Assembly: GCA_019418225.1 (NCBI GenBank)
Contig: DYCF01000029.1
Span: 1 to 57,505 of the forward strand
Reading direction: 5' to 3'
Origin: Clostridiales bacterium
GTDB taxonomy: Bacteria; Bacillota; Clostridia; Lachnospirales; Cellulosilyticaceae
Length of the DNA stretch: 57,505 nt
Shown: positions 32,983 to 42,598 of the stretch, one piece after another
Layout of the letters: every line of letters begins with the position of its first letter
Position numbering within the stretch: position 1 is the first letter of the stretch
Made by a program: the position numbers and the translations under genes
The notes under the pieces: generated by a model
The model's input: only the letters and a program-made list of their open reading frames with translations
Told to the model about the DNA's origin: nothing
Databases searched by the model: none

Positions 32983-33035
32983 TAAAAACCGATTTACCTA
33001 CATATATATTTCAAGCTTTTAGTTGTTTTCTCTAT
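32983..33035 (+). repeat. Half copy G of the two-hairpin repeat
   Basis: Only hairpin 2 is present (AAAACCGATTTACC ... GTTGTTTTCTCTATA). The left half is replaced by the preceding terminator. Confidence 0.75.
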
Positions 33036-33099
33036 ATACTTTAATCTATAATCAATACAAAGAATATTCTTATTATTTTTCCTACAAGGAGGTTGTATT

Positions 33100-34749
33100 A
33101 TGCGTTTTAAAAAATTGCTTTGCGGTTGCCTTGCTTTTTCTTTGATGACACCTTATTTATTGGCGTCTTCCATTACTGTCAAGTTAAATACTCAACCCTT
33201 AGAACTTACAGAAGAGCCTATTTTTGTCGGTGAAAATGTGTATCTTCCTTTAAGAAGTTTTTCTGATGCTTTAGGTTATCATACACGCTATGATAAAGAA
33301 AAGGGCCAAATCATTATTTCAACACCTTCTGATATTGTCCTTACGCTCCCTATCCTCACTGCACCTTCTGGCAAAGGTGCTATCCTCAAAAATAATAAAG
33401 CTTACTTACCGCTTCGTATGGTTTCTGAAGGTCTAGGCTACAATGTCTCTTGGGATGGTAAATCTCAAACGGTCGCACTGTCTAAAGCCTCAGCAATCTC
33501 AAAGACTAACATCCAACAAATAGCTTTAGATGTAGCCGAATGTATTAAAAATAAAAAGTTTGAGCCTATTGTCGCCCTATTTGATTCTACCCTTTCAGCC
33601 TCACTTACTACCGAGGATCTAGAAAATGTCTTTGCGCAGCTAGAATCTGTCTTAGGGCCTATTCAGTCTTATAGCTATCTCCAAACTGGCAGCTTTGATA
33701 ACTATGAAGAAGGCGATGTCTTATTAAAATATGCACAAACTACTGTCAGCCTTGCTGTAGTTATTAATGAAGAAAAACAGATTAGCGGTATTCATACCAA
33801 TCAATATACACCAAAAATAAACTTACCTGCAGGTGCCGTAGAAAAAGAAATTACATTTGGCGCAGACTCTGCTTATCCTTTAACAGGTACATTAATACTG
33901 CCTAATAAAGAAGGCAATTATCCAGTTGTTGTCTTAGTTCATGGTTCTGGTCCTCTTGACCAAGATGAAACAGTCTATAATACAAAATTCTTTCGTGATG
34001 TAGCTTATGGGCTTGCCGAAAGAGGCATTGCAACTTTCCGCTATGACAAACGTACTTTTACATATGCAGAAGAATTAACAGGTAGCACAACACTTACACT
34101 GGATGAAGAAGTTATCGACGATGCACTCGCAGCCATTGATTTAATGGGGCAAACAGAACATATCAACTCAAATCAAGTCTATGTATTAGGCCATAGTCTT
34201 GGTGCAATGCTCGTTCCTATGCTCAATGAAAAAACTACTCATGTAGCTGGATATATTATGGCCAGTGCACCTGCTAGAGCCCTGCCTGATGTTGTACTTG
34301 AGCAGTACAAATATTTAACATCACTTGATACTACCTTATCTGAAGCTGATAAAGTTGGCTATATGGAACAAGTTCAATATTTTGTAGATGCTGCTAAAAA
34401 TGCTACCGTAAGCACTGCTGGTGATACATTAGGTCTTGCAGGCTTCAATGACCTCTTCTGGGCTGCTCTTAATACCTATGACCAACAAGCTAAAGCCCAA
34501 AAAATCTCTGTACCAACCTTAATTACACAAGGCGAAAGAGACTATCAAGTAACCATGGAAGACTTCAACCTTTGGCAAGAAGCACTTAAAGATTTTGATA
34601 ACTTCACCTTTAAATCTTACCCCAGCCTTAATCACCTTTACGTAAGCGGTAGTAAACCCAGCACGCCTGATGAATATTTATTTGATAGTTTTGCAGATAC
34701 AACTTATATTAATGATATTGCCACATGGATTAACTCACCAAACAAATAA
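33100..34749 (+). CDS. Secreted alpha/beta hydrolase with copper-amine-oxidase-N and DUF3887-like domains
   Basis: A 549-residue exported enzyme. A signal peptide (about 1-23) is followed by a copper-amine-oxidase-N-like domain (about 25-128; paired YLPLRSFSDALGY and YLPLRMVSEGLGY repeats). A DUF3887-like module follows (about 138-230; AECIKNKKFEPIVALFD), then an alpha/beta hydrolase (about 250-549). Oxyanion HGSGPLDQDE, nucleophile GHSLGAM, acid ERDYQV and base LNHLY are all in order. It is probably a surface esterase or peptidase; substrate unknown. CAAGGAGG precedes the ATG. Confidence 0.88.
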   Translation: MRFKKLLCGCLAFSLMTPYLLASSITVKLNTQPLELTEEPIFVGENVYLPLRSFSDALGYHTRYDKEKGQIIISTPSDIVLTLPILTAPSGKGAILKNNKAYLPLRMVSEGLGYNVSWDGKSQTVALSKASAISKTNIQQIALDVAECIKNKKFEPIVALFDSTLSASLTTEDLENVFAQLESVLGPIQSYSYLQTGSFDNYEEGDVLLKYAQTTVSLAVVINEEKQISGIHTNQYTPKINLPAGAVEKEITFGADSAYPLTGTLILPNKEGNYPVVVLVHGSGPLDQDETVYNTKFFRDVAYGLAERGIATFRYDKRTFTYAEELTGSTTLTLDEEVIDDALAAIDLMGQTEHINSNQVYVLGHSLGAMLVPMLNEKTTHVAGYIMASAPARALPDVVLEQYKYLTSLDTTLSEADKVGYMEQVQYFVDAAKNATVSTAGDTLGLAGFNDLFWAALNTYDQQAKAQKISVPTLITQGERDYQVTMEDFNLWQEALKDFDNFTFKSYPSLNHLYVSGSKPSTPDEYLFDSFADTTYINDIATWINSPNK

Positions 34750-34785
34750 TTTGCCTTTTCTAGGTCTATTTAAACTCACTATCAT

Positions 34786-34829
34786 AAAAAGCCTATTACG
34801 AAACTAATTTCGCAATAGGCCTTTTTACT
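34786..34829. terminator. Bidirectional terminator
   Basis: AAAAAGCCTATTACGAAA (34786-34803) pairs with TTTCGCAATAGGCCTTTTT (34808-34826), between convergent genes. Confidence 0.87.
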
Positions 34830-34844
34830 TAATTTATTAATTTA

Positions 34845-36923
34845 TTATAACTCACTAGTCAGTAACTGCATCAGTTCATCTTCTGATAAGCCACTTAAAT
34901 TATTTTGAGCCTGGCCGCTCATAACTTGTTCAATGAGCTCTTTTTTCTCCTCTTGCAAGGCAATAACACGCTCTTCAATCGTTCCTTCAGCAATAAGCTT
35001 AATAACTGTTACAACCTGCTTTTGACCCATACGGTGCGCTCTATCACTTGCTTGATTTTCTACTGCCGGATTCCACCATGGATCAAAGTGAATAACTGTG
35101 CTGGCACTTGTTAGATTAAGCCCTGTGCCACCTGCTTTAAGTGAAATTAAGAATACTCTTTTATTTGGGTCTTCATTAAACGCATCTACAAGCGCTACAC
35201 GCTGCTTAGCTTCAGTCTGACCATCTAAATAACTATAACTGATATCAGCTTCTTCCAAGCGCTCTCTAATTTCACCAAGTACTGTTGTAAATTGTGAGAA
35301 GATAAGTACCTTTTGGTCAGCTATTTCTTCAAGCAGGTTCATTAAGTAATCTAACTTCGAATTTCTGCCTTTATATTGTTTCACCATACGTTCTGGCACC
35401 AAGCAGATTTGACGAAGCTTTGTTAAATATGCAAGCAGTGCCGCGCGGTTTGCTTCATCTACTTGAATTTTTTCCTTAATGAGCTTTTTCATCGCTGCAT
35501 AAGCTCTTTGATGATACGGGTCAAGAGTAACTACAACCTTCTGTTCAATCTTATCTGGCAATTCATCTAATACTTCCTTTTTTGTACGTCTTAGCATAAA
35601 AGGACTAATCAGACTTCTAAGCGCCTCAATTTGTGGCGGTTCAGTCATAAAGATATTTTGGAAACGCAGTGAATTATATAAATACCCTGGCATAATAAAG
35701 TCCATAATAGACCATAATTCCATTAAATTATTTTCCATAGGCGTTCCTGTTAAAGCAAAACGTACTTTACTTTTTACACCTTTAATCGTTTGTGTAATCT
35801 GAGATTTAGCATTTTTAATCTGCTGTGCTTCATCTAAAACGCAGTAATCAAAAACCATATCTTCATAGTGAGCTTCATCATTTCTATAAGTCCCATAAGT
35901 CGTTAGTAAAATATCATACTCATTATGTTCGGCTAATACTTTTAAACGTTTTTCCCTGCTACCATGCACAATACCTACTTTTAAAGAAGGTGCAAAGCGT
36001 TCAATTTCATTTTTCCAGTTGTAAACAAGGGCAGTAGGCGTAATAACTAAACTTTTCGTCCCTGACTGTGCTGCTAAGAAAGCAATCATTTGCAGTGTCT
36101 TTCCGAGACCCATTTCATCTGCTAAAATTCCCCCTAAGCCATAACGTGCTGCAGTTACCAAAAAGTCAAACCCCTCTTTTTGATAACTCCTTAAAGTATC
36201 CTCCAGGTAAGCTGGAACACTTTCATTTACTTTCGTTTTCACTAGTTTTTTAAGGGCTGTTTTAACATTATCTTTTCCTTCTACAAAATCCATTTCTTCC
36301 AGCTGGTCAGCTAGAAATAATGCCTTTTGCTCTGGAATTTTAATTTGTTCAATTTCATTATAAACACCCAAAATATCAATTAGTGATAAAGCTTGTTGTA
36401 ATTTTTCTTCCTCTAGATTTAAATAATGCCCATTACCTAAATAAAATAATTTCTTACGTTCTTTGTAGGCTGTAAATATTTTTCGATATTCACTTTTTGG
36501 TACACCTTCTATTTCAAAGCCCATACCAAAATACCCTTTTTTCAGGCTCCCCATAGTCATATAGATATTAGGCGTTAAAATTGACTGTTCATCCGGCTCA
36601 GTATTTTTCTGCTTTAATACATTGAGTCCCTTATAAGCTACTGCCACTACATGTGCACAAATATTAGGTCCTACATGCTCTGCTAACATATTATGACAGT
36701 CACAGCTACTTTCAATAATGCGTCGTCTCAATAAATCTACACTTATCATACAGCTATATGTTTGTCTGCGATACTCATCATGCACATTACCATAAAATAA
36801 AACTTCTTGGCCACGTTCTTTTGCATAAGCTTCTGTCACTACATTATTCTTGTACATCGCCACACCGCTGTCAAACTTCCCCCGCTCTGTATTCTCCTTT
36901 AAAACTTGTTTAATCCATTCCAT
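34845..36923 (-). CDS. SWIM-domain SNF2-type helicase
   Basis: A 692-residue SF2 ATPase. The N-terminal SWIM zinc finger is CDCHNMLAEHVGPNICAH (about 74-91). A linker domain leads to the SNF2 motor: motif I LADEMGLGKTLQ (about 267-278), DEAQ motif CVLDEAQQIKNA, motif III LTGTPMENN, and C-terminal helicase motifs VFLISLKAGGTGLNLTSA and QASDRAHRMGQKQ. Such proteins translocate on duplex DNA and occur in repair and in some defence loci. No partner gene is nearby, so this looks like the common housekeeping clostridial form. The ATG has an AGAGGTG-type site. Confidence 0.93.
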   Translation of the reverse strand: MEWIKQVLKENTERGKFDSGVAMYKNNVVTEAYAKERGQEVLFYGNVHDEYRRQTYSCMISVDLLRRRIIESSCDCHNMLAEHVGPNICAHVVAVAYKGLNVLKQKNTEPDEQSILTPNIYMTMGSLKKGYFGMGFEIEGVPKSEYRKIFTAYKERKKLFYLGNGHYLNLEEEKLQQALSLIDILGVYNEIEQIKIPEQKALFLADQLEEMDFVEGKDNVKTALKKLVKTKVNESVPAYLEDTLRSYQKEGFDFLVTAARYGLGGILADEMGLGKTLQMIAFLAAQSGTKSLVITPTALVYNWKNEIERFAPSLKVGIVHGSREKRLKVLAEHNEYDILLTTYGTYRNDEAHYEDMVFDYCVLDEAQQIKNAKSQITQTIKGVKSKVRFALTGTPMENNLMELWSIMDFIMPGYLYNSLRFQNIFMTEPPQIEALRSLISPFMLRRTKKEVLDELPDKIEQKVVVTLDPYHQRAYAAMKKLIKEKIQVDEANRAALLAYLTKLRQICLVPERMVKQYKGRNSKLDYLMNLLEEIADQKVLIFSQFTTVLGEIRERLEEADISYSYLDGQTEAKQRVALVDAFNEDPNKRVFLISLKAGGTGLNLTSASTVIHFDPWWNPAVENQASDRAHRMGQKQVVTVIKLIAEGTIEERVIALQEEKKELIEQVMSGQAQNNLSGLSEDELMQLLTSEL

Positions 36924-36957
36924 CCTTGCACCTCTTTTCTTCTGTTATCACAATAAA

Positions 36958-36990
36958 TACCCCATGAACACACATAGGTTCATGGGGTTA
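36958..36990 (-). terminator. Probable terminator behind the EF-G-like gene
   Basis: TACCCCATGAAC (36958-36969) pairs with GTTCATGGGGTTA (36978-36990). The T-run on the minus strand is weak. Confidence 0.5.
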
Positions 36991-37086
36991 ACTGCTTTTC
37001 ATTTTCTACTTGACTATATTCATTATACTATAGTATTTCCCTTTCTGCAATTTTTATGCGCTATAAATCCCTTCTTTCCCTTTACT

Positions 37087-39150
37087 TTAGGCTCTAGCTG
37101 CAATCACTTTTTCTTGAATATCCTGAGGTGCCTCTTCATAACGCTCAAAATTATATGCCACCTCACCCCTACCTTGGGTCATAGACCTTACATCTGTAGG
37201 ATATGAATAAAGCTCTGCTAATGGAATCTCTGCCATGATTTTTTGTTTTTTACCAACAATATCTAAGCCCATCATGCGGCCACGACGCTTTTTCAGATCC
37301 CCTAAAATATCTCCTGTATATTCTTCAGGTACAACAATCTCTACATGGGCAATAGGCTCCAATATAATTGGCTTTGCCTTAGTAATGCCTTCTTTAAAAG
37401 CAATAGTTGTCGCCATCTTAAATGCCATTTCCGAAGAATCTACTGGATGGTATGAACCATCTAATAATATAGCCTTTATTCCTACTACTGGATAGCCTGC
37501 TAGAACTCCCCTTGAAACACATTCTTCTAGTCCTTTTTCTACTGCTGGGAAGTATTGTTTAGGGACAGAACCTCCGAAAATTTTCTCCTCAAAGACATAT
37601 GGCATATCTAAATCCCCTGAAGGCTCAAACTCCATCACCACATCTCCATATTGGCCATGGCCACCTGATTGTTTCTTATGCTTACCACGTACATTGGCCT
37701 TCCCTTTAATCGTTTCACGATACGGCGTAGTTGGGTTTTGAATATAAACTTCTACCTTGAACTTATTTTTAAGCATGCTTATAATCACATCTATCTGCTG
37801 TTGGCCTATGGCATCGATAATTGTTTCATGCGTTTCCCGATCATACTCCACACTAAAGGTATGATCTTCTGACATCAATTTATAAAGGCTGGTAGACATT
37901 TTTTCTTCATCGCCTTTGCCTACTGGGAAAACAGCCATCTTAACGAATGCTTGTGGAAATGTAATATCAGGATAAACTTTATTAAATCCTTTTTCAGCAA
38001 AGGTATCCCCTGTTTTTGGCGTTTTAAGTTTAGGAACAGCGCCAATATCTCCAGCACAAAGTTCTGCTACTTCTTTTTGCTCTTTACCACATAACACATA
38101 AATATGTGCCATACGCTCGCTATCACCTGTCTTAGGATTATATAATGTATCCTCCGTCTTTACTTTACCGGATTTTACTTTAAATAACGAAAACTTTCCA
38201 ATGAAGGGGTCAACTAAGGTTTTAAAAATAAATATGGAACTAGGTTCTTCATCCGTACATGCTACTTCTTCAATCTCCTCAGTCTCTACATTTTGTGCTA
38301 CAGCCTTCATGCGTTCATCCGGTGATGGGAATAATGAAATGATAGTGTTCATTAAAACTGTAACTCCTGTACCATTTAGACTGCTGCCACAAAGCACAGG
38401 GACTATCTCACCGCTTACAACACCTTTTTTAAATGCCTCCTCTATTTCTTCTTCCGTTAATTCTTCTTCTGCAAAATACTTTTCCATCAATGTCTCATCT
38501 GTCTCAGCTACAGCTTCTAAAATCATTGTCCGAACTGATTTTATCTCATCTTCTAAATGAGTAGGGATAGGGCAATCTACTACTTTAGAACCATCAAATT
38601 TACGCCCTATCATTTTAAGTACATGAACATAACCTACGAATTGTCCCTCTTCATACCAAGGCACTTGAATCGGCGCAATACTGCTTCCAAACTTCTGTTG
38701 ACAATTTTGTAGTAGGCCTTCAAAATCTTGATCCGGTGCGTCCATTTCTGTAATAAATATCATCTTTGGTATGCCAGCTTCCTCAGCATATTCCCAAGCT
38801 TTTTCAGTACCCACTTCTATGCCTTGTGAAGCTTTTACCACAATAAGTGCACTATCTGCTACACTCATAGCTTCTTTTACGCCACCAACGAAATCAAAAT
38901 ATCCAGGAGTATCTAACACATTGATTTTATGGTCTTGCCATTCAATAGGGACTATAGATGTTCGAATCGAAAACTTACGCCTTATCTCCTCTTGCTCAAA
39001 GTCAGAAACAGTATTTCCTTGTTCCACCCTTCCCATCCTATTAGTTACCCCGGCATTAAAAAGCATTGATTCTACCAAAGTCGTCTTGCCACTACTGCCG
39101 TGCCCAATTAAGGCAACATTCCTAATGTCCTTTGTCTCATATATTTTCAT
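37087..39150 (-). CDS. EF-G-like translational GTPase (EF-G2 subfamily)
   Basis: A 687-residue protein with the EF-G domain order. G1 is LIGHGSSGKTTL (about 15-26) and G3 is VLDTPGYFDF, with Tyr in place of the catalytic His, as in the EF-G2/FusA2 class I know. Domain II is about 300-380, and domains III-V end with SMTQGRGEVAYNFERYE. The expected G4 motif NKxD is replaced by ITEMDAPDQD, so guanine recognition may be altered. Role is uncertain: ribosome binding without normal translocation, or a stress role. CCGAAGGAGGGG precedes the ATG. Confidence 0.9.
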   Translation of the reverse strand: MKIYETKDIRNVALIGHGSSGKTTLVESMLFNAGVTNRMGRVEQGNTVSDFEQEEIRRKFSIRTSIVPIEWQDHKINVLDTPGYFDFVGGVKEAMSVADSALIVVKASQGIEVGTEKAWEYAEEAGIPKMIFITEMDAPDQDFEGLLQNCQQKFGSSIAPIQVPWYEEGQFVGYVHVLKMIGRKFDGSKVVDCPIPTHLEDEIKSVRTMILEAVAETDETLMEKYFAEEELTEEEIEEAFKKGVVSGEIVPVLCGSSLNGTGVTVLMNTIISLFPSPDERMKAVAQNVETEEIEEVACTDEEPSSIFIFKTLVDPFIGKFSLFKVKSGKVKTEDTLYNPKTGDSERMAHIYVLCGKEQKEVAELCAGDIGAVPKLKTPKTGDTFAEKGFNKVYPDITFPQAFVKMAVFPVGKGDEEKMSTSLYKLMSEDHTFSVEYDRETHETIIDAIGQQQIDVIISMLKNKFKVEVYIQNPTTPYRETIKGKANVRGKHKKQSGGHGQYGDVVMEFEPSGDLDMPYVFEEKIFGGSVPKQYFPAVEKGLEECVSRGVLAGYPVVGIKAILLDGSYHPVDSSEMAFKMATTIAFKEGITKAKPIILEPIAHVEIVVPEEYTGDILGDLKKRRGRMMGLDIVGKKQKIMAEIPLAELYSYPTDVRSMTQGRGEVAYNFERYEEAPQDIQEKVIAARA

Positions 39151-39478
39151 ACAAAACCCCTCCTTCGGTAAGATATTTCATTGGATGAACTATCTGTTAC
39201 TTACATATTTATTTTAAGGCGTCTTGTAAAATACCACTTTTTAGAAATATTTCCTTAAATTCATATCTTGTTTCATTTCTTATTGTCTTTCCTTACCATA
39301 TAGCTCAAGCTCCTCATATTAATTTTCCTGTCATAATGTATACATTTTGTTAAAAGTTTGGACATATTATTTATGCATAATAATAAGCACAAATTATTAA
39401 CATTCATAGATTTTAACCATCCATTGTTTTGGGATGATATGCAATCATTTATATATTACATCAGAAAGGACTACTGGT
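39151..39478. other. Divergent intergenic gap
   Basis: About 330 AT-rich bases between the divergent EF-G-like gene and the Cache sensor gene. I see no convincing gene, repeat or paired promoter boxes; a TTGGAC...TAATAA pair near 39357-39383 has too short a spacer. A 70-codon frame at 39358 is not supported by a ribosome site. Confidence 0.5.
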
Positions 39479-40579
39479 ATGAACCTCAAATCAATAACAA
39501 CTACCTTCTTAGCGTTTATGATAGCTTTATTGATAACAATCAGTCTTGTGTTCCTAATAACAAGCACTAAAATTATAGAAAAGAGACTTACTTCTGATTA
39601 CATAGTAAACTCTTCCGAACAAATGGCCCTAGTTGCTCAATCCATCAGTAAATTTTACTTTCGAATTAATGAAGATCTTGATTTATTTGCAAACCATCCT
39701 TCACTCACATCACATAGCAGTAAATCCTCTCCTGAATTAAATCAATCCATCTACTACTTATTGACCCAATATGCTACTAATCATTCCGGAATTCAATCAG
39801 TTTATTTTTTAACTCCAGATGGCACTCAGGTTCAGTGGCCTATTTCAGATCTAGATAGTCCCTATAAAACTACATTAAATACGCTTATTACCTATTTTCA
39901 GTCTACAGGTAATAACGTTTTTAAATCACCACCTCATCTAGACACGAGAAATAATGCTATTATTAGTCATATATCGCCTGTTTATAATCCTGATGGAGAT
40001 ATATTGGGCATTATTGGTATAGATGTTTCACAGACTTATCTGAGCGAATTATTATCTACAAAAATAACTATTAGTGATACTGGGTTCTTTATGTTATTTG
40101 ATGTTACTGGACTAATCTTAGCAGATAGCAAGAGTCCTGAAAATGTACTTAAATTCATGTCTGATTTAAATATTTTTCAGTTAGATACACTTGACATACT
40201 TACCAAAGATACATTAACTAGCCTTGAACTATCCATCGACAATAATATTTATGTCAGCAGTATTGTTCAAGTTCCTTATACCAATTGGTTTATCATGTCA
40301 CTCCTTTTAAAATCAGAATTATTGGGACCTATTTCTCAAGTCATTCCAATATTTGCTGCTATATTCATCTTACTGCTTTTAATCTCTTGCAGTTTAATGA
40401 TCTTTGCAACAAAAAAAATATTACATAAGAAAACACCGCCTGATACATGGCATTTGCATGATTATAATCAAGCCTTTGGCGCCACTAGCCAGTCTCTAGA
40501 GTCAGATTGTGACTTAAAAGATATATCTGATTTATTTGGAAAAATGACTTCACGCACAACCCCTTCCGAGGATATATAA
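39479..40579 (+). CDS. Orphan dCache membrane sensor lacking an output domain
   Basis: A 366-residue protein. TM1 (about 5-28) leads into an extracellular region of about 250 residues of dCache_1 type, with YFLTPDGTQVQWP, ISPVYNPDGDILGIIGIDVSQTYL and a final YTNWFIMSLLLKSE. TM2 follows (about 290-312, IFAAIFILLLLISCSLMIF). After TM2 only about 54 residues remain, with no HAMP, methyl-accepting, kinase or GGDEF domain. It is either a truncated receptor or a sensor that works with a separate partner. Start at ATG 39479 (AGAAAGGAC upstream). Confidence 0.8.
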   Translation: MNLKSITTTFLAFMIALLITISLVFLITSTKIIEKRLTSDYIVNSSEQMALVAQSISKFYFRINEDLDLFANHPSLTSHSSKSSPELNQSIYYLLTQYATNHSGIQSVYFLTPDGTQVQWPISDLDSPYKTTLNTLITYFQSTGNNVFKSPPHLDTRNNAIISHISPVYNPDGDILGIIGIDVSQTYLSELLSTKITISDTGFFMLFDVTGLILADSKSPENVLKFMSDLNIFQLDTLDILTKDTLTSLELSIDNNIYVSSIVQVPYTNWFIMSLLLKSELLGPISQVIPIFAAIFILLLLISCSLMIFATKKILHKKTPPDTWHLHDYNQAFGATSQSLESDCDLKDISDLFGKMTSRTTPSEDI

Positions 40580-40640
40580 TATCTTAAATTAGGCCCCAAA
40601 GACTGCGTCTGTCTAAAACGTTAGTATGTCTCTTAACTCA

Positions 40641-40681
40641 CAAAAAGGCGGCGGTGCTTTTGCACCACCACCTTTTTATTT
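40641..40681. terminator. Bidirectional terminator
   Basis: AAAAAGGCGGCGGTGC (40642-40657) pairs with GCACCACCACCTTTTT (40662-40677) around a TTTT loop. It overlaps the stop of the 38-residue frame on the minus strand. Confidence 0.8.
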
Positions 40682-40792
40682 ATGCTTATCTCTTGTAAAA
40701 AGCCATCCGATAAAATCAATTAGAAAACTGAGTGCAAAAAGTAAAACGACTACAAGTATAGCAAAAACTATAAATGTTACTATGATTCTCAC
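40676..40792 (-). CDS. Putative 38-residue single-TM protein
   Basis: On the minus strand GTG at 40792 opens a frame ending TAA at 40676. The product starts RIIVTFIVFAILVVVLLF, is hydrophobic for most of its length, and ends FTRDKHK. AAGAAGGTG lies seven bases before the GTG, and a strong terminator overlaps the stop. A plus-strand frame of 85 codons over the same bases has no ribosome site and crosses the terminator. No family is recognised. The rest of the 40580-41031 gap shows nothing clear. Confidence 0.5.
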   Translation of the reverse strand: MRIIVTFIVFAILVVVLLFALSFLIDFIGWLFTRDKHK

Positions 40793-41031
40793 TTTTAACA
40801 CCTTCTTTATAAGAGATAGATATTATTTTATATGCGGCTTATACCAATTTTATATCAAGATTATACGTATAGAAGAGATTTAGGTGCTCTCCATAAGACC
40901 ACTTACTAGACTTAATCTACATAAACCGCCTTTATAACTTTCTACAACTAGCCATTTGCAGCGACTTCATACCTATTGCTAGGTATAGGCAATTTCAAGG
41001 TCTTTAAATTAGCATCTACCTTTAACTACAT

Positions 41032-42384
41032 TTATTTTTCAGCTTGTAAAACGGCTTTATTTGCTTTCTCAGCTTTCATTAACATCACATAATATCCCCC
41101 TTCATAAAGAAGCATACAACTCCAGCCTATCAAGCAAGCATACGCTGCACCATTTAGTCCAATCCTTGGTACTAATCCAAAGACAACTATCACTCTTATG
41201 GAAATTTGAATCAATGTCCCTATTAAGGTCACTCTCATCTTTCCAATACCACGAAAATAACCTTGCATCCCATTTGTAAAACCAGGTAACAAATAAAAGA
41301 ATGCCATAATCGTCAAATACTGCACACCAATAGTTATCATCTCTGCACTTTTCTCTGAAGCAAACAGCTTCATAATAGAAGTTTTTAAGAGCAATGTAGC
41401 CATACAGATAAGTACCCAATAGCATGCTTCTAACATAAGCCCTACTCTTAAAGTTTCCCTAATCCTATCCTCATTCCCCGCACCTTTATTCTGCGCAATA
41501 CACGTCATCATGCCATGTGATATGCTTTGCTCTGGAATACAGGCGAAATCATCCACCCTATTTACTGCATTAAAGGCTGCAATAGCACTAATTCCTTGTG
41601 TATTAATGACACTTTGAATAAAGACCTTGCCAATTGGCTGACAAGATTGCTGCAATGCTGTTATAGAACCACTCTGAATAGTTTCACGCAATAATTTCTT
41701 ATCTATAATGAATTCTGATGGCTTAATCTGTAACTCTGGCACTTTCATATATACATAACCGAAGCATAAAATAGCTGATACACCTTCAGCTATAACTGTT
41801 GCCAATCCTGCACCCACAACTCCCATATGTAAACCATATATAAATAATATATCAAGTCCGGCATTCAGAACTGAGGCTATGGCTAGAAACTTAACTGGTG
41901 TCTTAGAATCACCAACACTTCTAAGCGCCGCCGACATGACATTATATTGAAATGTAAATAAAAAACCTATAAATATAATCCTTAGATACGTATTGGCAAT
42001 CCCCATAATTTCAGCCGGCACATTCATCAGTTTCAAAATATGTCCTGATAAAGCCATCCCTACTAAAAATACAACGAAAGAACAAATCCCACCAAAAACA
42101 ATGGTTGTCGACACTTCCCGTTTCAAATTTACAATATCATCCGCTCCATAAAACTTACTCATTAATACAGAGGCGCCAATGCCAATCCCTGATACGCCCA
42201 ATATCATAATCGTCATCACTGGATTTGCTGCCCCAACAGCTGCTAACGCTTCCTCTCCAGCATATTTTCCAATAATGATAGAATCTACTGCATTATACGT
42301 CAGTTGAAAAAAATTTCCTAATATCAATGGAATCGCATATGTAAGTAAATGTCTTGCAATATTTCCTTCTGTCATTTTACGCAT
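41032..42384 (-). CDS. MATE-family efflux transporter
   Basis: A 450-residue membrane protein with twelve hydrophobic helices in two MatE halves. The first half begins with PLILGNFFQLTYNAVDSIIIGK and contains the family-typical ALAAVGAANPVMTI; the second half has QSISHGMMTCIAQNKGAGNEDRI. MATE proteins export cationic drugs or metabolites with Na+ or H+. Length and plan fit the MepA/NorM-like class common in Clostridia. AGAAGAGG precedes the ATG. It is a single gene, with a terminator about 140 bases upstream belonging to the next operon. Confidence 0.93.
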   Translation of the reverse strand: MRKMTEGNIARHLLTYAIPLILGNFFQLTYNAVDSIIIGKYAGEEALAAVGAANPVMTIMILGVSGIGIGASVLMSKFYGADDIVNLKREVSTTIVFGGICSFVVFLVGMALSGHILKLMNVPAEIMGIANTYLRIIFIGFLFTFQYNVMSAALRSVGDSKTPVKFLAIASVLNAGLDILFIYGLHMGVVGAGLATVIAEGVSAILCFGYVYMKVPELQIKPSEFIIDKKLLRETIQSGSITALQQSCQPIGKVFIQSVINTQGISAIAAFNAVNRVDDFACIPEQSISHGMMTCIAQNKGAGNEDRIRETLRVGLMLEACYWVLICMATLLLKTSIMKLFASEKSAEMITIGVQYLTIMAFFYLLPGFTNGMQGYFRGIGKMRVTLIGTLIQISIRVIVVFGLVPRIGLNGAAYACLIGWSCMLLYEGGYYVMLMKAEKANKAVLQAEK

Positions 42385-42521
42385 AAATCAACCTCTTCTG
42401 CTTTAATAGTTTAAATTTTCTTCATGAGTATATATTAGCAATCATTCTACAAGTTGTAAAACAATAAATTATTTAGACTTCTATTTACCGTGTTACTTTG
42501 TCGCATCTTTTAATACAACTT

Positions 42522-42572
42522 TAAAAAGGCGCAGCCTATATGATTTCTCTTATAGTCTACGCCTTTTTATAA
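42522..42572 (-). terminator. Terminator of the cellobiose phosphorylase gene
   Basis: AAAAAGGCGCAGCCTATA (42523-42540) pairs imperfectly with TATAGTCTACGCCTTTTT (42551-42568). Confidence 0.78.
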
Positions 42573-42598
42573 TTTAATTCTTTTTATTTTTAAAATGC

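Noticed and set aside
34845..36923. SNF2 helicase as part of a defence system (DISARM/Dnd-like)
   Set aside because: No methyltransferase, nuclease or other partner beside it; the SWIM-SNF2 form is common in Clostridia as a lone gene.
40626..40883. 85-codon plus-strand frame
   Set aside because: Crosses a strong terminator, lacks a ribosome site and is antisense to a better 38-codon candidate.
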